Shown here in pieces: positions 1 through 6,932 of a DNA stretch of 33,595 nt (the first letter of the stretch is position 1; every line of letters starts with the position of its first letter). The notes below the pieces were generated by a model, which had not been told where the DNA came from, ran no database searches, and saw only the letters and a list, made by a program, of their open reading frames with translations. The stretch covers positions 1-33,595 of the forward strand of contig CANREB010000030.1 of assembly GCA_947629525.1 (NCBI GenBank). The letters are read 5' to 3'. Both the position numbers and the translations under genes were made by a program. This stretch comes from an uncultured Lachnospiraceae bacterium (GTDB lineage Bacteria > Bacillota > Clostridia > Lachnospirales > Lachnospiraceae).

Positions 1-1415
1 AGCTTATAGCCCAGCACTATGCTGTGAAACTCACGGTTCCTTGCATACTCCTCATACATCTCGTATGTGTCAAAATCGCTGCTGTCTTTGACCTGCAGCT
101 TTTGGGCGGCAGCCTTTCTTGCAAGCTCCATCACGGCGGCATTATTTTTCAGATCGACATTTTTCAGCCTGTATTCACGCGCGCTTGTATAATATCCGTC
201 TTCATCCCGGCAATCATAATCTAAAAGCCCGTCAATGGAAACGGCGCAGCCCTCAAGCTGTGTATCAAGCGGCACATAGGTATCGTAGCCCAACACGTCA
301 TACCTGAAAATTATTATGATGAGCGCCGTACATGCCGCGTTGAACAACATGTGTTTTTTATTCTTAAACGCTGCTCTTATATCAAAGCGGAAAATTATCT
401 CCATTACGGCGGACATAATCACAAAACATAAAACCGTGCCAAACACAAACCAGCCGAATGAACCTTCTATGATATCCATAAAGCATATGCCTATCAGCAG
501 CGATGTGGGAATGACTATGAGCGTCTTGAACACAGGCTCGGCACGCCTAAAGGCAACCGCCCTGCCCGCCGCCTCAGACGGTCTTTTCACATAAAACAAA
601 AGGCTGAGCGCGCCATAGTTAAATGCCTGCAGGATAAATGGCAGTACAAAGCCGCCAAGCGCGCCGTAGTTAAATGCCCTGTAGCCCGCTCTATACGAAC
701 TTTTTGCGCCATTAACCGCGTGCATAAGCTGCACGATAAGCCCAAGCGGTGAAAAGCTGTACACTTTTCGCTCGCCTATTAAAATACACGTCATAAAAAA
801 TTCATTAAAAAGGTTCTCCTTGATGATGAATATAATAACACTGTATGAGATCAGCACGCCGGCAGCAATCAGGCTTATTATTATATTGCCCGTAAGGCTC
901 ACCGCCATTACTGTCACACTGTACACCGCCAAAAAACCAAGCAGCGTATAAAACGCATAACATACCGCATTTGCAAGCACCTGCACCGTGAAAATGCCGT
1001 TTACCGCCCCGATAAGCAGGCATATGGCGATATTAAGCGCAAACGGCGCTAAAAACTGTAATATTCCCGACAGAAATTTTGAGGCAAACATCGTTGTGCG
1101 TTTTACGGGCATGCTGTTATACGCGTCTACCTGTGTCTTTGAGTGCAGCCAGCAAAAACCGCTTACCGCGCATAATACCGCCGTCAGGCATCCTCCGACT
1201 ATCGCTCCTTCAACGCCGCTGCCAAAAAAATAATGCTCAAAGAAAATTGCCGGCGTATATGAATACCTGTCGGAATATTGCCTCATTGTGTCAAGTGTCA
1301 TAAGCAGGCTTATGTCCATCGCTATAAAATATACTATAAATATGATTATCGGGCACCATATCCTCTTTTTCCAGTCCTGCTTAATAAGCTTAAAAAATAA
1401 GTTTTTTGATGTCAT
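1..1415 (-). CDS. ABC transporter permease, 3' end cut by left edge
   Basis: An open frame runs from an ATG at 1415 to the left edge with no stop (471 codons seen), so the C terminus is missing. The start has a GGAGGT ribosome site 8 nt upstream and lies inside the end of the ABC ATPase gene (26-nt overlap). The protein begins MTSKNLFFKLIKQDW, followed by several hydrophobic stretches (about residues 20-40, 65-90, 110-135, 145-200, 250-275, 300-345). A soluble Asp/Tyr-rich part follows from about residue 385. This resembles the large permeases (DUF6449 type) that follow a YtrA-type GntR regulator and a BcrA/YtrB-type ATPase in clostridia. It is presumably the membrane partner of that ATPase. 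The substrate cannot be told. The sequence AFNYGAL occurs twice, 17 residues apart. Confidence 0.85.
   Translation of the reverse strand, partial: MTSKNLFFKLIKQDWKKRIWCPIIIFIVYFIAMDISLLMTLDTMRQYSDRYSYTPAIFFEHYFFGSGVEGAIVGGCLTAVLCAVSGFCWLHSKTQVDAYNSMPVKRTTMFASKFLSGILQFLAPFALNIAICLLIGAVNGIFTVQVLANAVCYAFYTLLGFLAVYSVTVMAVSLTGNIIISLIAAGVLISYSVIIFIIKENLFNEFFMTCILIGERKVYSFSPLGLIVQLMHAVNGAKSSYRAGYRAFNYGALGGFVLPFILQAFNYGALSLLFYVKRPSEAAGRAVAFRRAEPVFKTLIVIPTSLLIGICFMDIIEGSFGWFVFGTVLCFVIMSAVMEIIFRFDIRAAFKNKKHMLFNAACTALIIIIFRYDVLGYDTYVPLDTQLEGCAVSIDGLLDYDCRDEDGYYTSAREYRLKNVDLKNNAAVMELARKAAAQKLQVKDSSDFDTYEMYEEYARNREFHSIVLGYK
607..678. repeat. Short direct repeat inside the permease gene
   Basis: A 21-bp unit at 607-627 recurs at 658-678 with one mismatch. 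The offset is 51 bp, exactly 17 codons, so the frame is kept. Both copies encode AFNYGAL at a hydrophobic segment. It could be a small in-frame duplication remnant; a chance origin is also possible. Confidence 0.5.
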
Positions 1416-2292
1416 ATCCGACTACCTCCGTTTCGCTTATGAATATTTCCTCGAGTGAAAGCGGAAGGATTTCCGCAAAAACAGGTTCAAAAGAATTTAC
1501 TTTCTGCATTATCTCATCCTTTTTTCCTCTTACCGTGATAAGATTTAACGAGCCTCGCTTTTCTGATTTTACCATGTTCAGAAGCTGTACAAGTGCTTTT
1601 TCGTCTTCGGGGTTTTTGAATACGCACTGCACAGTGTGGATATTTAGTTTCATTTCCTCCAAATCTTTCTGCATAAGCACTCCGCCCTGATGAAGTATAC
1701 CCACGCAGTCGCAGATGTCCTCAAGCTCCCTTAGATTGTGCGAGGCTATTATCGGCGTAAAGTCGCGGCTTGTAAGTTCTCCCACAAATATGCTCTTTAC
1801 CGCCTGGCGCATCACGGGGTCAAGTCCGTCAAATGTTTCGTCGCAGAGCATATATTTAGTGTTCGCGCATATGCCGAGGATTACCGAAAGCTGTTTTTTC
1901 ATACCCTTTGAAAATGTATTTATTTTTCGTCTTTTATCAAGACTGAATTTGGCAAGCATATCATAAAATCTTGTCATATCAAATCCCGCGTAATAATCGC
2001 CGTAAAACTTCGCCATATCCGCAGGCGTGGCGTTTGGCAGGAAATACTGCTCGTCTGATATATAGAATACCTCGCTCTTGGCAGCAGGGTTTTCATATAC
2101 GGGCTTATCGTCTATCGTGATAGTACCGCTGTCGGGCTTTAACACGCCGCTCAGCATGCGCAAGAATGTGCTTTTACCCGCACCGTTCGTGCCGATAAGT
2201 CCAAAGACTTCGCCGTTTTTTATGTTTACAGAGATATCCCTGACAGCTTCTATGCTGTCGAAAGATTTACTTATATTTGATGCTGTTATCAT
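1390..2292 (-). CDS. ABC transporter ATP-binding protein (YtrB/BcrA type)
   Basis: A 300-residue nucleotide-binding subunit starting MITASNISKSF. This start is preferred over one 10 codons upstream because it forms an ATGA stop/start overlap with the regulator gene and has an AAGGGA site just before it. Visible motifs are Walker A GTNGAGKST (about 34-42), a signature motif of the form FSKGMKKQ instead of LSGGQ, Walker B YMLCDETFDGLD and the switch His in IIASHN. The KGMKKQ signature and DETFDGLD Walker B are usual in YtrB/BcrA-like ATPases tied to antibiotic sensing or export. It powers the permease encoded next. Expression should be coupled to the GntR regulator by the overlap. Substrate unknown. 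Confidence 0.9.
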   Translation of the reverse strand: MITASNISKSFDSIEAVRDISVNIKNGEVFGLIGTNGAGKSTFLRMLSGVLKPDSGTITIDDKPVYENPAAKSEVFYISDEQYFLPNATPADMAKFYGDYYAGFDMTRFYDMLAKFSLDKRRKINTFSKGMKKQLSVILGICANTKYMLCDETFDGLDPVMRQAVKSIFVGELTSRDFTPIIASHNLRELEDICDCVGILHQGGVLMQKDLEEMKLNIHTVQCVFKNPEDEKALVQLLNMVKSEKRGSLNLITVRGKKDEIMQKVNSFEPVFAEILPLSLEEIFISETEVVGYDIKKLIF

Positions 2293-2669
2293 AATTTTTC
2301 CCTTTCCGATGCTGCTATACATCTTTCCATCATTTGGCGCAGCTCATCAGCCGTTATTCCCGAAAGCATTGCCTTGTCTATGCTTTTCTGCAGTTCGCCC
2401 TCTATCTCGCGGTGCTTGTTGTCGGCTGCGGCAGACAGCTCGCTCACAAAACTCCCCTTGCCCTTAATAGTGTATATATAGCCCGTATGCTCCAACGCCT
2501 GATACGCGCGCTGTATGGTGTTGGGATTGAGCGACAGCTCCATTGCGAGATTTCTGACCGAGGGCATCGGCGAATGCGGCTCCAGCGCCCCGCACAGTAT
2601 CATCTGCTGCAGTTTCTCTATTACCTGCTCGTAAATCGGGCGCCTGTCCTTGTAATCTATTAAGATCAT
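2289..2669 (-). CDS. GntR-family transcriptional regulator, YtrA subfamily
   Basis: A 126-residue regulator beginning MILIDYKDRRPIYEQV. The start at 2669 is chosen because an AGGAGGTGAG ribosome site lies right before it; an ATG 8 codons upstream has no such site. The N-terminal winged helix (about 1-70) has the GntR signature around PSVRNLAMELSLNPNTIQRAYQALE. The remaining 50 residues are short and helical with no large ligand domain, which is the YtrA form. Such proteins usually repress their own operon and the ABC genes that follow, often released by cell-wall antibiotics. The TGA stop overlaps the ATPase start. The inverted repeats in its leader are the likely binding sites. Confidence 0.9.
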   Translation of the reverse strand: MILIDYKDRRPIYEQVIEKLQQMILCGALEPHSPMPSVRNLAMELSLNPNTIQRAYQALEHTGYIYTIKGKGSFVSELSAAADNKHREIEGELQKSIDKAMLSGITADELRQMMERCIAASEREKL

Positions 2670-2736
2670 ATTGCTCACCTCCTGCCTTATCAATCCTGAG
2701 AAGTTATTTCTTTATACTGCGTTTTTTAGTTCGATA

Positions 2737-2806
2737 ACTGTATTAGTACATTTAATACAGTATAGGTAAAGCTAATGGCTGTATATAACAGCCATATCGC
2801 ATACAG
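2737..2806. promoter_or_regulatory. Candidate GntR operator array
   Basis: The leader of the regulator operon holds a near-perfect inverted repeat, CTGTATTA-N7-TAATACAG (2738-2760, one extra pair each side). A second perfect repeat, ATGGCTGT-N5-ACAGCCAT, lies at 2775-2795. The half-site CTGTAT/ATACAG occurs four times: 2738-2743, 2755-2760, 2779-2784 and 2801-2806. YtrA of Bacillus subtilis binds a two-arm site of similar size, so self-repression from here is a reasonable inference. The second repeat could instead be an RNA hairpin. Confidence 0.55.
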
Positions 2807-2826
2807 TATACTTATAACATAAGCTA

Positions 2827-2855
2827 ATTATACAGAAGCCTGGCGGAAGTGTCAA
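2827..2855 (-). promoter_or_regulatory. Consensus sigma-A promoter of the gntR-ABC operon
   Basis: On the minus strand TTGACA (2855-2850) is followed by a 17-bp spacer and TATAAT (2832-2827). Both boxes match the consensus in full. Transcription would start near 2820, leaving a leader of about 150 nt that carries the inverted repeats. It lies 27 bp past the metH stop. A promoter this strong implies tight repression. Confidence 0.85.
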
Positions 2856-2881
2856 GAGGCAAATTCGGAAAATAATACGCG

Positions 2882-5311
2882 TCATATCTTTCCTGCTTCA
2901 TACAGTTCGTTTGCGTACCGCACTGAGCCCATAGCGTCTTTTGAATAAAAATCCGCTCCTATCATATCAGCGTATTCCTGCGTAAGAACAGCGCCGCCCA
3001 CCATGACCTTGCAGTCGGGAACATTCTCACGTATAAGTTTTATCGTCTCTTCCATGCTGACTACTGTCGTAGTCATAAGCGCACTTAATCCCACCAGCTT
3101 TACATTATGTTCTTTTACAGCAGCAAGTATCGTCTCGGGGGGCACGTCTTTTCCCAAATCGAGCATGTCAAATCCATAATTTTCAAGCAGGGTCTTAACA
3201 ATATTTTTGCCTATATCATGTATATCGCCCTTAACGGTGGCAATAACTATCTTTGCCTTGCTCTTGCTCTGTCTTCCCTGCTTTGAAAGAGTGTTCTTTA
3301 TCGCCTCAAACGATGCCTTTGCCGCGTCGGCGCTCATAAGAAGCTGCGGCAGAAACATCCGCTTTTCCTCAAATCCCTTTCCGACTATGTCAAGCGCAGG
3401 AATAAGTTTATCATTTATTATCGTAAGAGACTCCGTATTCTGCTCAAGAAGCGCTGTCGTCGCCTGATATGCGCTTTCAGACAGCCCCTTTACTATCGCG
3501 TCCTCAAGCGTCATTGCGTTATCCGCTGTGCCTGCCGCGCCCGAATTATCCGTCTTTTTTGTTTTTTCGGACGACTGAGAACATTTTTCTATATATTCCA
3601 TGCACTGTTCGTCAACACCAATAAGCGCGTTAAAGCTGTAATACGCCGACATCATAGGCTCGCTCAGCGGATTTACTATCCCCGCGCTTAAGCCGTTGTT
3701 CATCGCCATTGTAAAAAATGCCGTATTTATCCGGCTTCGCTCCGGCAGTCCAAAAGATATATTGGAAACTCCAAGTACTGTATGAAGTCCAAGCTCATAA
3801 CGTATCCTGCGTAAAGTATCAAGTGTTATTTTAGCATTGTCCTGCCCTGTGCTTATAGTCAGTACAAGCGCATCCATAACAAGGTTTTTCTTTGGTATTC
3901 CATACTCCTGTGCAGTCCTTATTATTTTCTCTGCTATGGCAATGCGTCCGTCAACCGTTTCAGGTATACCGTTCTCATCAAGGCACAGGCAGACTACGAC
4001 GGCGCCGTATTTTTTTGCGATTGGAAATACGCTCTCCATCGACTCGCGCTTGCCGTTTACGGAATTTAACATGGGCTTTCCGTTATAGCACCGCAGCCCT
4101 CTCTCCATAGCTTCCGTGTTTGATGTGTCTATCTGCAGCGGAAGATCTATAATAGCCTGTATTCCCATAACGGCTTCTTCCATAAGCCCGGGTTCGTCTA
4201 TTTCGGGAAGCCCGACATTGACATCAAGAATATGTGCTCCGTTTTCTTCCTGTGAAAGTCCCTCTTTGTATATATACTCCATATCATGTTCACGCAGCGC
4301 CTGTTTAAACTTTGATTTTCCTGTCGGATTTATCCTCTCGCCGATTATAAGCGGTCTTTCCGAGAAATACACTGCATGATTATATGACGACACTACCGTA
4401 AGATTTTTGTCAGACGCCTGTATGACGGGCATACCTTTGCATGCCTTGACAAGCGCCTCTATATGCGCGGGCGTAGTGCCGCAGCACCCTCCTACTACGC
4501 TTGCTCCCATTTCAACAAGCCTTTTCACGCTCTGGGCAAATTCGGGCGGCTCCACATTATATACGGTTTTGCCGTTCACAACTGCGGGCAGTCCCGCGTT
4601 TGGATTAATAACGATTGGTATTGAACAGCATGCAGTCAGTTCAGGCAGAAGCTTTTCCATCTGTTTCGGACCCAGTCCGCAGTTAAAACCTATGGCATCT
4701 GCGCCAAGCCCTTCCAGCATTGCCGTAATGCTTGCCACATCGCCGCCCGTAAGCAGTTTTCCGTTCTCATCAAATATCATTGTGACTATCACAGGCAGGG
4801 AACTGTTTTCCTTTGCGGCAAGAACCGCGGCTTTTATCTCATATGAATCGCTGAGGGTCTCAAGCAGTATAAGATCAGCCCCCGCCTTGTCACCTGATAT
4901 CACTATCTCTTTAAACGCGTCATATGCCGCGGAAAACTCTATCTCGCCCAACGGTTTTAAAAGCTTTCCGAGCGACCCTATGTCAAGAGCCGTATAGATT
5001 TTGCGTTTTTCTTGAGAAGCGTCTGCCTTAACGTCGCTTATCGCTTCTTTTACAAGCTTTATCCCTGCGCTCACAAGCGTATCGACATCATAGTCAGTGC
5101 CTTTACATTTAAAACAGTTGGCTCCAAATGTATTAGCCTTAACTATATCGCAGCCTGCAAGCAGATATTCCCTGTGTATCTGCTTTATCTTTTCAGGATG
5201 AAGTATATTCCATGTCTCAGGTATCTCACCTGCCTGCAGACCGCGCGCCTGCAGCAGTGTACCCATCCCGCCGTCAAAAAAAAGCAGTTGTTTTCCTAAA
5301 CCTTCAATCAT
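2882..5311 (-). CDS. metH: Cobalamin-dependent methionine synthase lacking the reactivation domain
   Basis: An 809-residue enzyme that moves a methyl group from methyltetrahydrofolate through cobalamin to homocysteine. Domains in order: homocysteine/zinc barrel (1-290; Zn ligands C211, C276, C277 in FNCG and GGCCGT), pterin-binding barrel (about 305-565; LIIGERINPTG, DVNVG), a Ser/Thr/Lys-rich linker (578-600), the cobalamin cap (about 600-675) and the B12 Rossmann domain with DxHxxG at D696-H698-G701. It stops there: the C-terminal AdoMet reactivation domain of the roughly 1200-residue E. coli enzyme is absent and is encoded by the preceding gene. The start at 5311 overlaps that gene by 8 nt, with a GGGGTG site upstream; an in-frame ATG 24 codons earlier is less likely. 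No cobalamin or SAM riboswitch is visible nearby. Confidence 0.95.
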   Translation of the reverse strand: MIEGLGKQLLFFDGGMGTLLQARGLQAGEIPETWNILHPEKIKQIHREYLLAGCDIVKANTFGANCFKCKGTDYDVDTLVSAGIKLVKEAISDVKADASQEKRKIYTALDIGSLGKLLKPLGEIEFSAAYDAFKEIVISGDKAGADLILLETLSDSYEIKAAVLAAKENSSLPVIVTMIFDENGKLLTGGDVASITAMLEGLGADAIGFNCGLGPKQMEKLLPELTACCSIPIVINPNAGLPAVVNGKTVYNVEPPEFAQSVKRLVEMGASVVGGCCGTTPAHIEALVKACKGMPVIQASDKNLTVVSSYNHAVYFSERPLIIGERINPTGKSKFKQALREHDMEYIYKEGLSQEENGAHILDVNVGLPEIDEPGLMEEAVMGIQAIIDLPLQIDTSNTEAMERGLRCYNGKPMLNSVNGKRESMESVFPIAKKYGAVVVCLCLDENGIPETVDGRIAIAEKIIRTAQEYGIPKKNLVMDALVLTISTGQDNAKITLDTLRRIRYELGLHTVLGVSNISFGLPERSRINTAFFTMAMNNGLSAGIVNPLSEPMMSAYYSFNALIGVDEQCMEYIEKCSQSSEKTKKTDNSGAAGTADNAMTLEDAIVKGLSESAYQATTALLEQNTESLTIINDKLIPALDIVGKGFEEKRMFLPQLLMSADAAKASFEAIKNTLSKQGRQSKSKAKIVIATVKGDIHDIGKNIVKTLLENYGFDMLDLGKDVPPETILAAVKEHNVKLVGLSALMTTTVVSMEETIKLIRENVPDCKVMVGGAVLTQEYADMIGADFYSKDAMGSVRYANELYEAGKI

Positions 5312-6002
5312 TTCTAAATTCACACCCCTTATTATCGCACGCGGCACATTTATCGGCATTCCTGCTGTAACAGCCTCGTGCATTTGTTGTAAGACCTATA
5401 AATGCAGTAACGCTCTTTGTCGGATACATAAGTACGCTCTGCGTCAGTGTCAGACCTATGCGCTTTGTACATTCAAGTACATTAAATATATCTCTCTGCG
5501 TATCAAGTCCCAAATCACCATATCCCGCGCTGAAACGCGGTCGAAGATACATTTTCTCTTTTCCTGCCCATTCACGTATCTCTTCCTGAATGATATTGCA
5601 GTACGCCTCTATGCACTCGGCGCCGCACGCCTGAGCTATCGAAGCTTTAGCCATATTTATAAGTTCATATCTGTTCAGAAGCTTGTCCGCCCCTATACCA
5701 AGTGTAGCCGCCATAAGCACAGCCTGCTGACACTGCGCCATATTTACTGATAAATCCCTGCTCGTCGCCGTAAGGTACTTTTTTTTATATTCCATGTCAT
5801 ACAGACTTACCTTTTCGTCCGACACATTGCACGCAAACCGCATATATATGTTCTTAGGTTCTATGGCATTTAAAAGCTCGTCCAAGACCTCATCTGTCAT
5901 CCTGCATACGCTTTCATCGGGGATTTTTCCCTGATAACCCATGTATCGATATATTTCTCTTTTATTGACGGCTTTTCCGATAGCCGCAGCATCCGGTGAC
6001 AC
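5304..6002 (-). CDS. Methionine synthase reactivation-domain protein (stand-alone)
   Basis: A 232-residue protein matching the AdoMet-binding reactivation domain that is fused to MetH in many bacteria. RPRFSAGYGDLG (154-165) fits the AdoMet-binding RxxxGY motif, and LTQSVLMYPTKSV fits the conserved LTES-like segment. It should remethylate oxidised cobalamin in MetH, using AdoMet and a reductant. Stand-alone versions paired with a short MetH are known, for example in Thermotoga maritima. The start is GTG at 6002 with a GGGGTGA site; a stop 8 codons upstream rules out a much longer form. The C terminus has four cysteines, C211-x7-C219-x2-C222-x4-C227, a possible metal or redox site. The gene overlaps metH by 8 nt. 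Confidence 0.9.
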   Translation of the reverse strand: MSPDAAAIGKAVNKREIYRYMGYQGKIPDESVCRMTDEVLDELLNAIEPKNIYMRFACNVSDEKVSLYDMEYKKKYLTATSRDLSVNMAQCQQAVLMAATLGIGADKLLNRYELINMAKASIAQACGAECIEAYCNIIQEEIREWAGKEKMYLRPRFSAGYGDLGLDTQRDIFNVLECTKRIGLTLTQSVLMYPTKSVTAFIGLTTNARGCYSRNADKCAACDNKGCEFRND

Positions 6003-6030
6003 ATCATCACCCCATTCCCGTTGTGTTTAA

Positions 6031-6061
6031 TTCAAGGCGGAACGATGTGTCCCGCCTTGAA
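6031..6061 (-). terminator. Hairpin between the small Cys-rich gene and the MetH activator
   Basis: Perfect 10-bp arms (6031-6040 and 6052-6061, TTCAAGGCGG/CCGCCTTGAA) enclose an 11-nt loop. The hairpin begins just 3' of the small Cys-rich gene and ends 28 nt before the GTG start of the activator. Only a weak T-rich stretch follows on the minus strand, so it may be a leaky terminator or an mRNA processing/stability element. Confidence 0.5.
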
Positions 6062-6064
6062 AAT

Positions 6065-6322
6065 TTACTGGTTATTGTTTTGATTGTTGTTATCATCAAA
6101 ATTGTTCTCACATGCGTTGGTGCCGACACTCGCAAATCCCGAGAAATTCCTCGGCTGAATATTGTCTTCACATCCGCATCCGTTACCGTTCATTCTCGTA
6201 CTGTTGTAACCATTGTAATCATCATTGTCATAACTTCTGCCGTTACCGCCGCAGTTTATCCCGCTGCCGCTATTATTACAGCAGCAGCTAAGTAAAAGTA
6301 AGATCCATATCAGGCTGTTCAT
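6065..6322 (-). CDS. Small Cys/Asn/Gly-rich exported or membrane-bound peptide, unknown function
   Basis: An 85-residue protein with an AAGGAG site 7 nt before its ATG, which supports real translation. It starts with a hydrophobic segment (MNSLIWILLLLSCCC) that could be a signal or anchor. Low-complexity sequence follows, rich in Asn, Gly, Asp and Cys and ending in an Asn/Gln run. The three adjacent cysteines after the hydrophobic stretch are not a standard lipobox. I do not recognise a named family. It lies 59 nt past the DUF5662 gene and upstream of the MetH activator, with a hairpin after it. Possible roles are metal binding or surface exposure; both are guesses. Confidence 0.65.
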   Translation of the reverse strand: MNSLIWILLLLSCCCNNSGSGINCGGNGRSYDNDDYNGYNSTRMNGNGCGCEDNIQPRNFSGFASVGTNACENNFDDNNNQNNNQ

Positions 6323-6381
6323 TTTAAAGCTCCTTATATTTTACCGCTTTTAAATTAATATATGGAACTTTTTTTAATGTG

Positions 6382-6930
6382 TTACTTAATATCCAGCCGT
6401 CCATGCGAAAAGTGCCTGCGTATATACTTCATCGTCTTTGCCTCTCCGTATTCAGCATTCATCTTAAGCAGAAATTCGAGTTTATTTCTCGTGTCTTTGT
6501 GCATAAACCGCCACGGCTCTCCCGACATATAATATTTTAACGGAATATCGTCGCTGTAATTATGAATGTTGTAGTTCTTTGCCGCCGCAACCCTGTCAAT
6601 AAACATTTCCACAATGTATCTGTCGGGCATCTTAGCGGGGATTATGCCTTCGCCTTTTCTTGAGCTGTAGTCAAGCCAGTACTCATAGTGATGCCTGTTG
6701 CGTCCTTTGTGGTGCAGCCACGCCGCCGAATAGCCCTTATCGGCACGCTCGGCGTTGTTCGGGCTTTGTGTGCCCTGATAGTACCTGGCTCCTACCATAA
6801 ATTCGCTCGGCATATATTTTGACAGGTCATGCATAATTCCCTGTCGGTATAATCCTACAGAAAAACAGCCTTTCATCACCATCATCTTGTGATGCGTAAT
6901 TTTCTTAAAATGCTTCCAAAAATGCAACAT
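6382..6930 (-). CDS. DUF5662 family protein
   Basis: A 182-residue protein beginning MLHFWKHFKKITHHKMMV. It has the His/Asp pattern of the DUF5662 family: LYRQGIMHDLSKYMPSEF (about 27-44) and LHHKGRNRHHYEYW (about 72-85). That pattern resembles the metal-binding core of HD-type proteins, though no activity is established that I know of. Length fits the family. The ATG is 2 nt past the stop of the GH13-like gene, with an AGGTTAA site inside that gene's end, so the two are co-transcribed and probably translationally coupled. No signal peptide is seen, so it should be cytosolic. Confidence 0.8.
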   Translation of the reverse strand: MLHFWKHFKKITHHKMMVMKGCFSVGLYRQGIMHDLSKYMPSEFMVGARYYQGTQSPNNAERADKGYSAAWLHHKGRNRHHYEYWLDYSSRKGEGIIPAKMPDRYIVEMFIDRVAAAKNYNIHNYSDDIPLKYYMSGEPWRFMHKDTRNKLEFLLKMNAEYGEAKTMKYIRRHFSHGRLDIK

Positions 6931-6932
6931 TT

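Noticed and set aside
5312..5383. Upstream in-frame start for metH
   Set aside because: The 24 extra residues are encoded inside the activator gene and do not resemble MetH N termini; the ATG at 5311 gives the usual 8-nt overlap and a normal start.
6003..6064. Cobalamin or SAM riboswitch ahead of the MetH genes
   Set aside because: Only 62 nt are available and the one structure is a simple hairpin; no conserved B12-box or S-box elements are seen.
5996..6322. Plus-strand frame opposite the small Cys-rich gene
   Set aside because: No ribosome site, low-complexity Val/Ile/Thr product, and it covers the better supported minus-strand gene.
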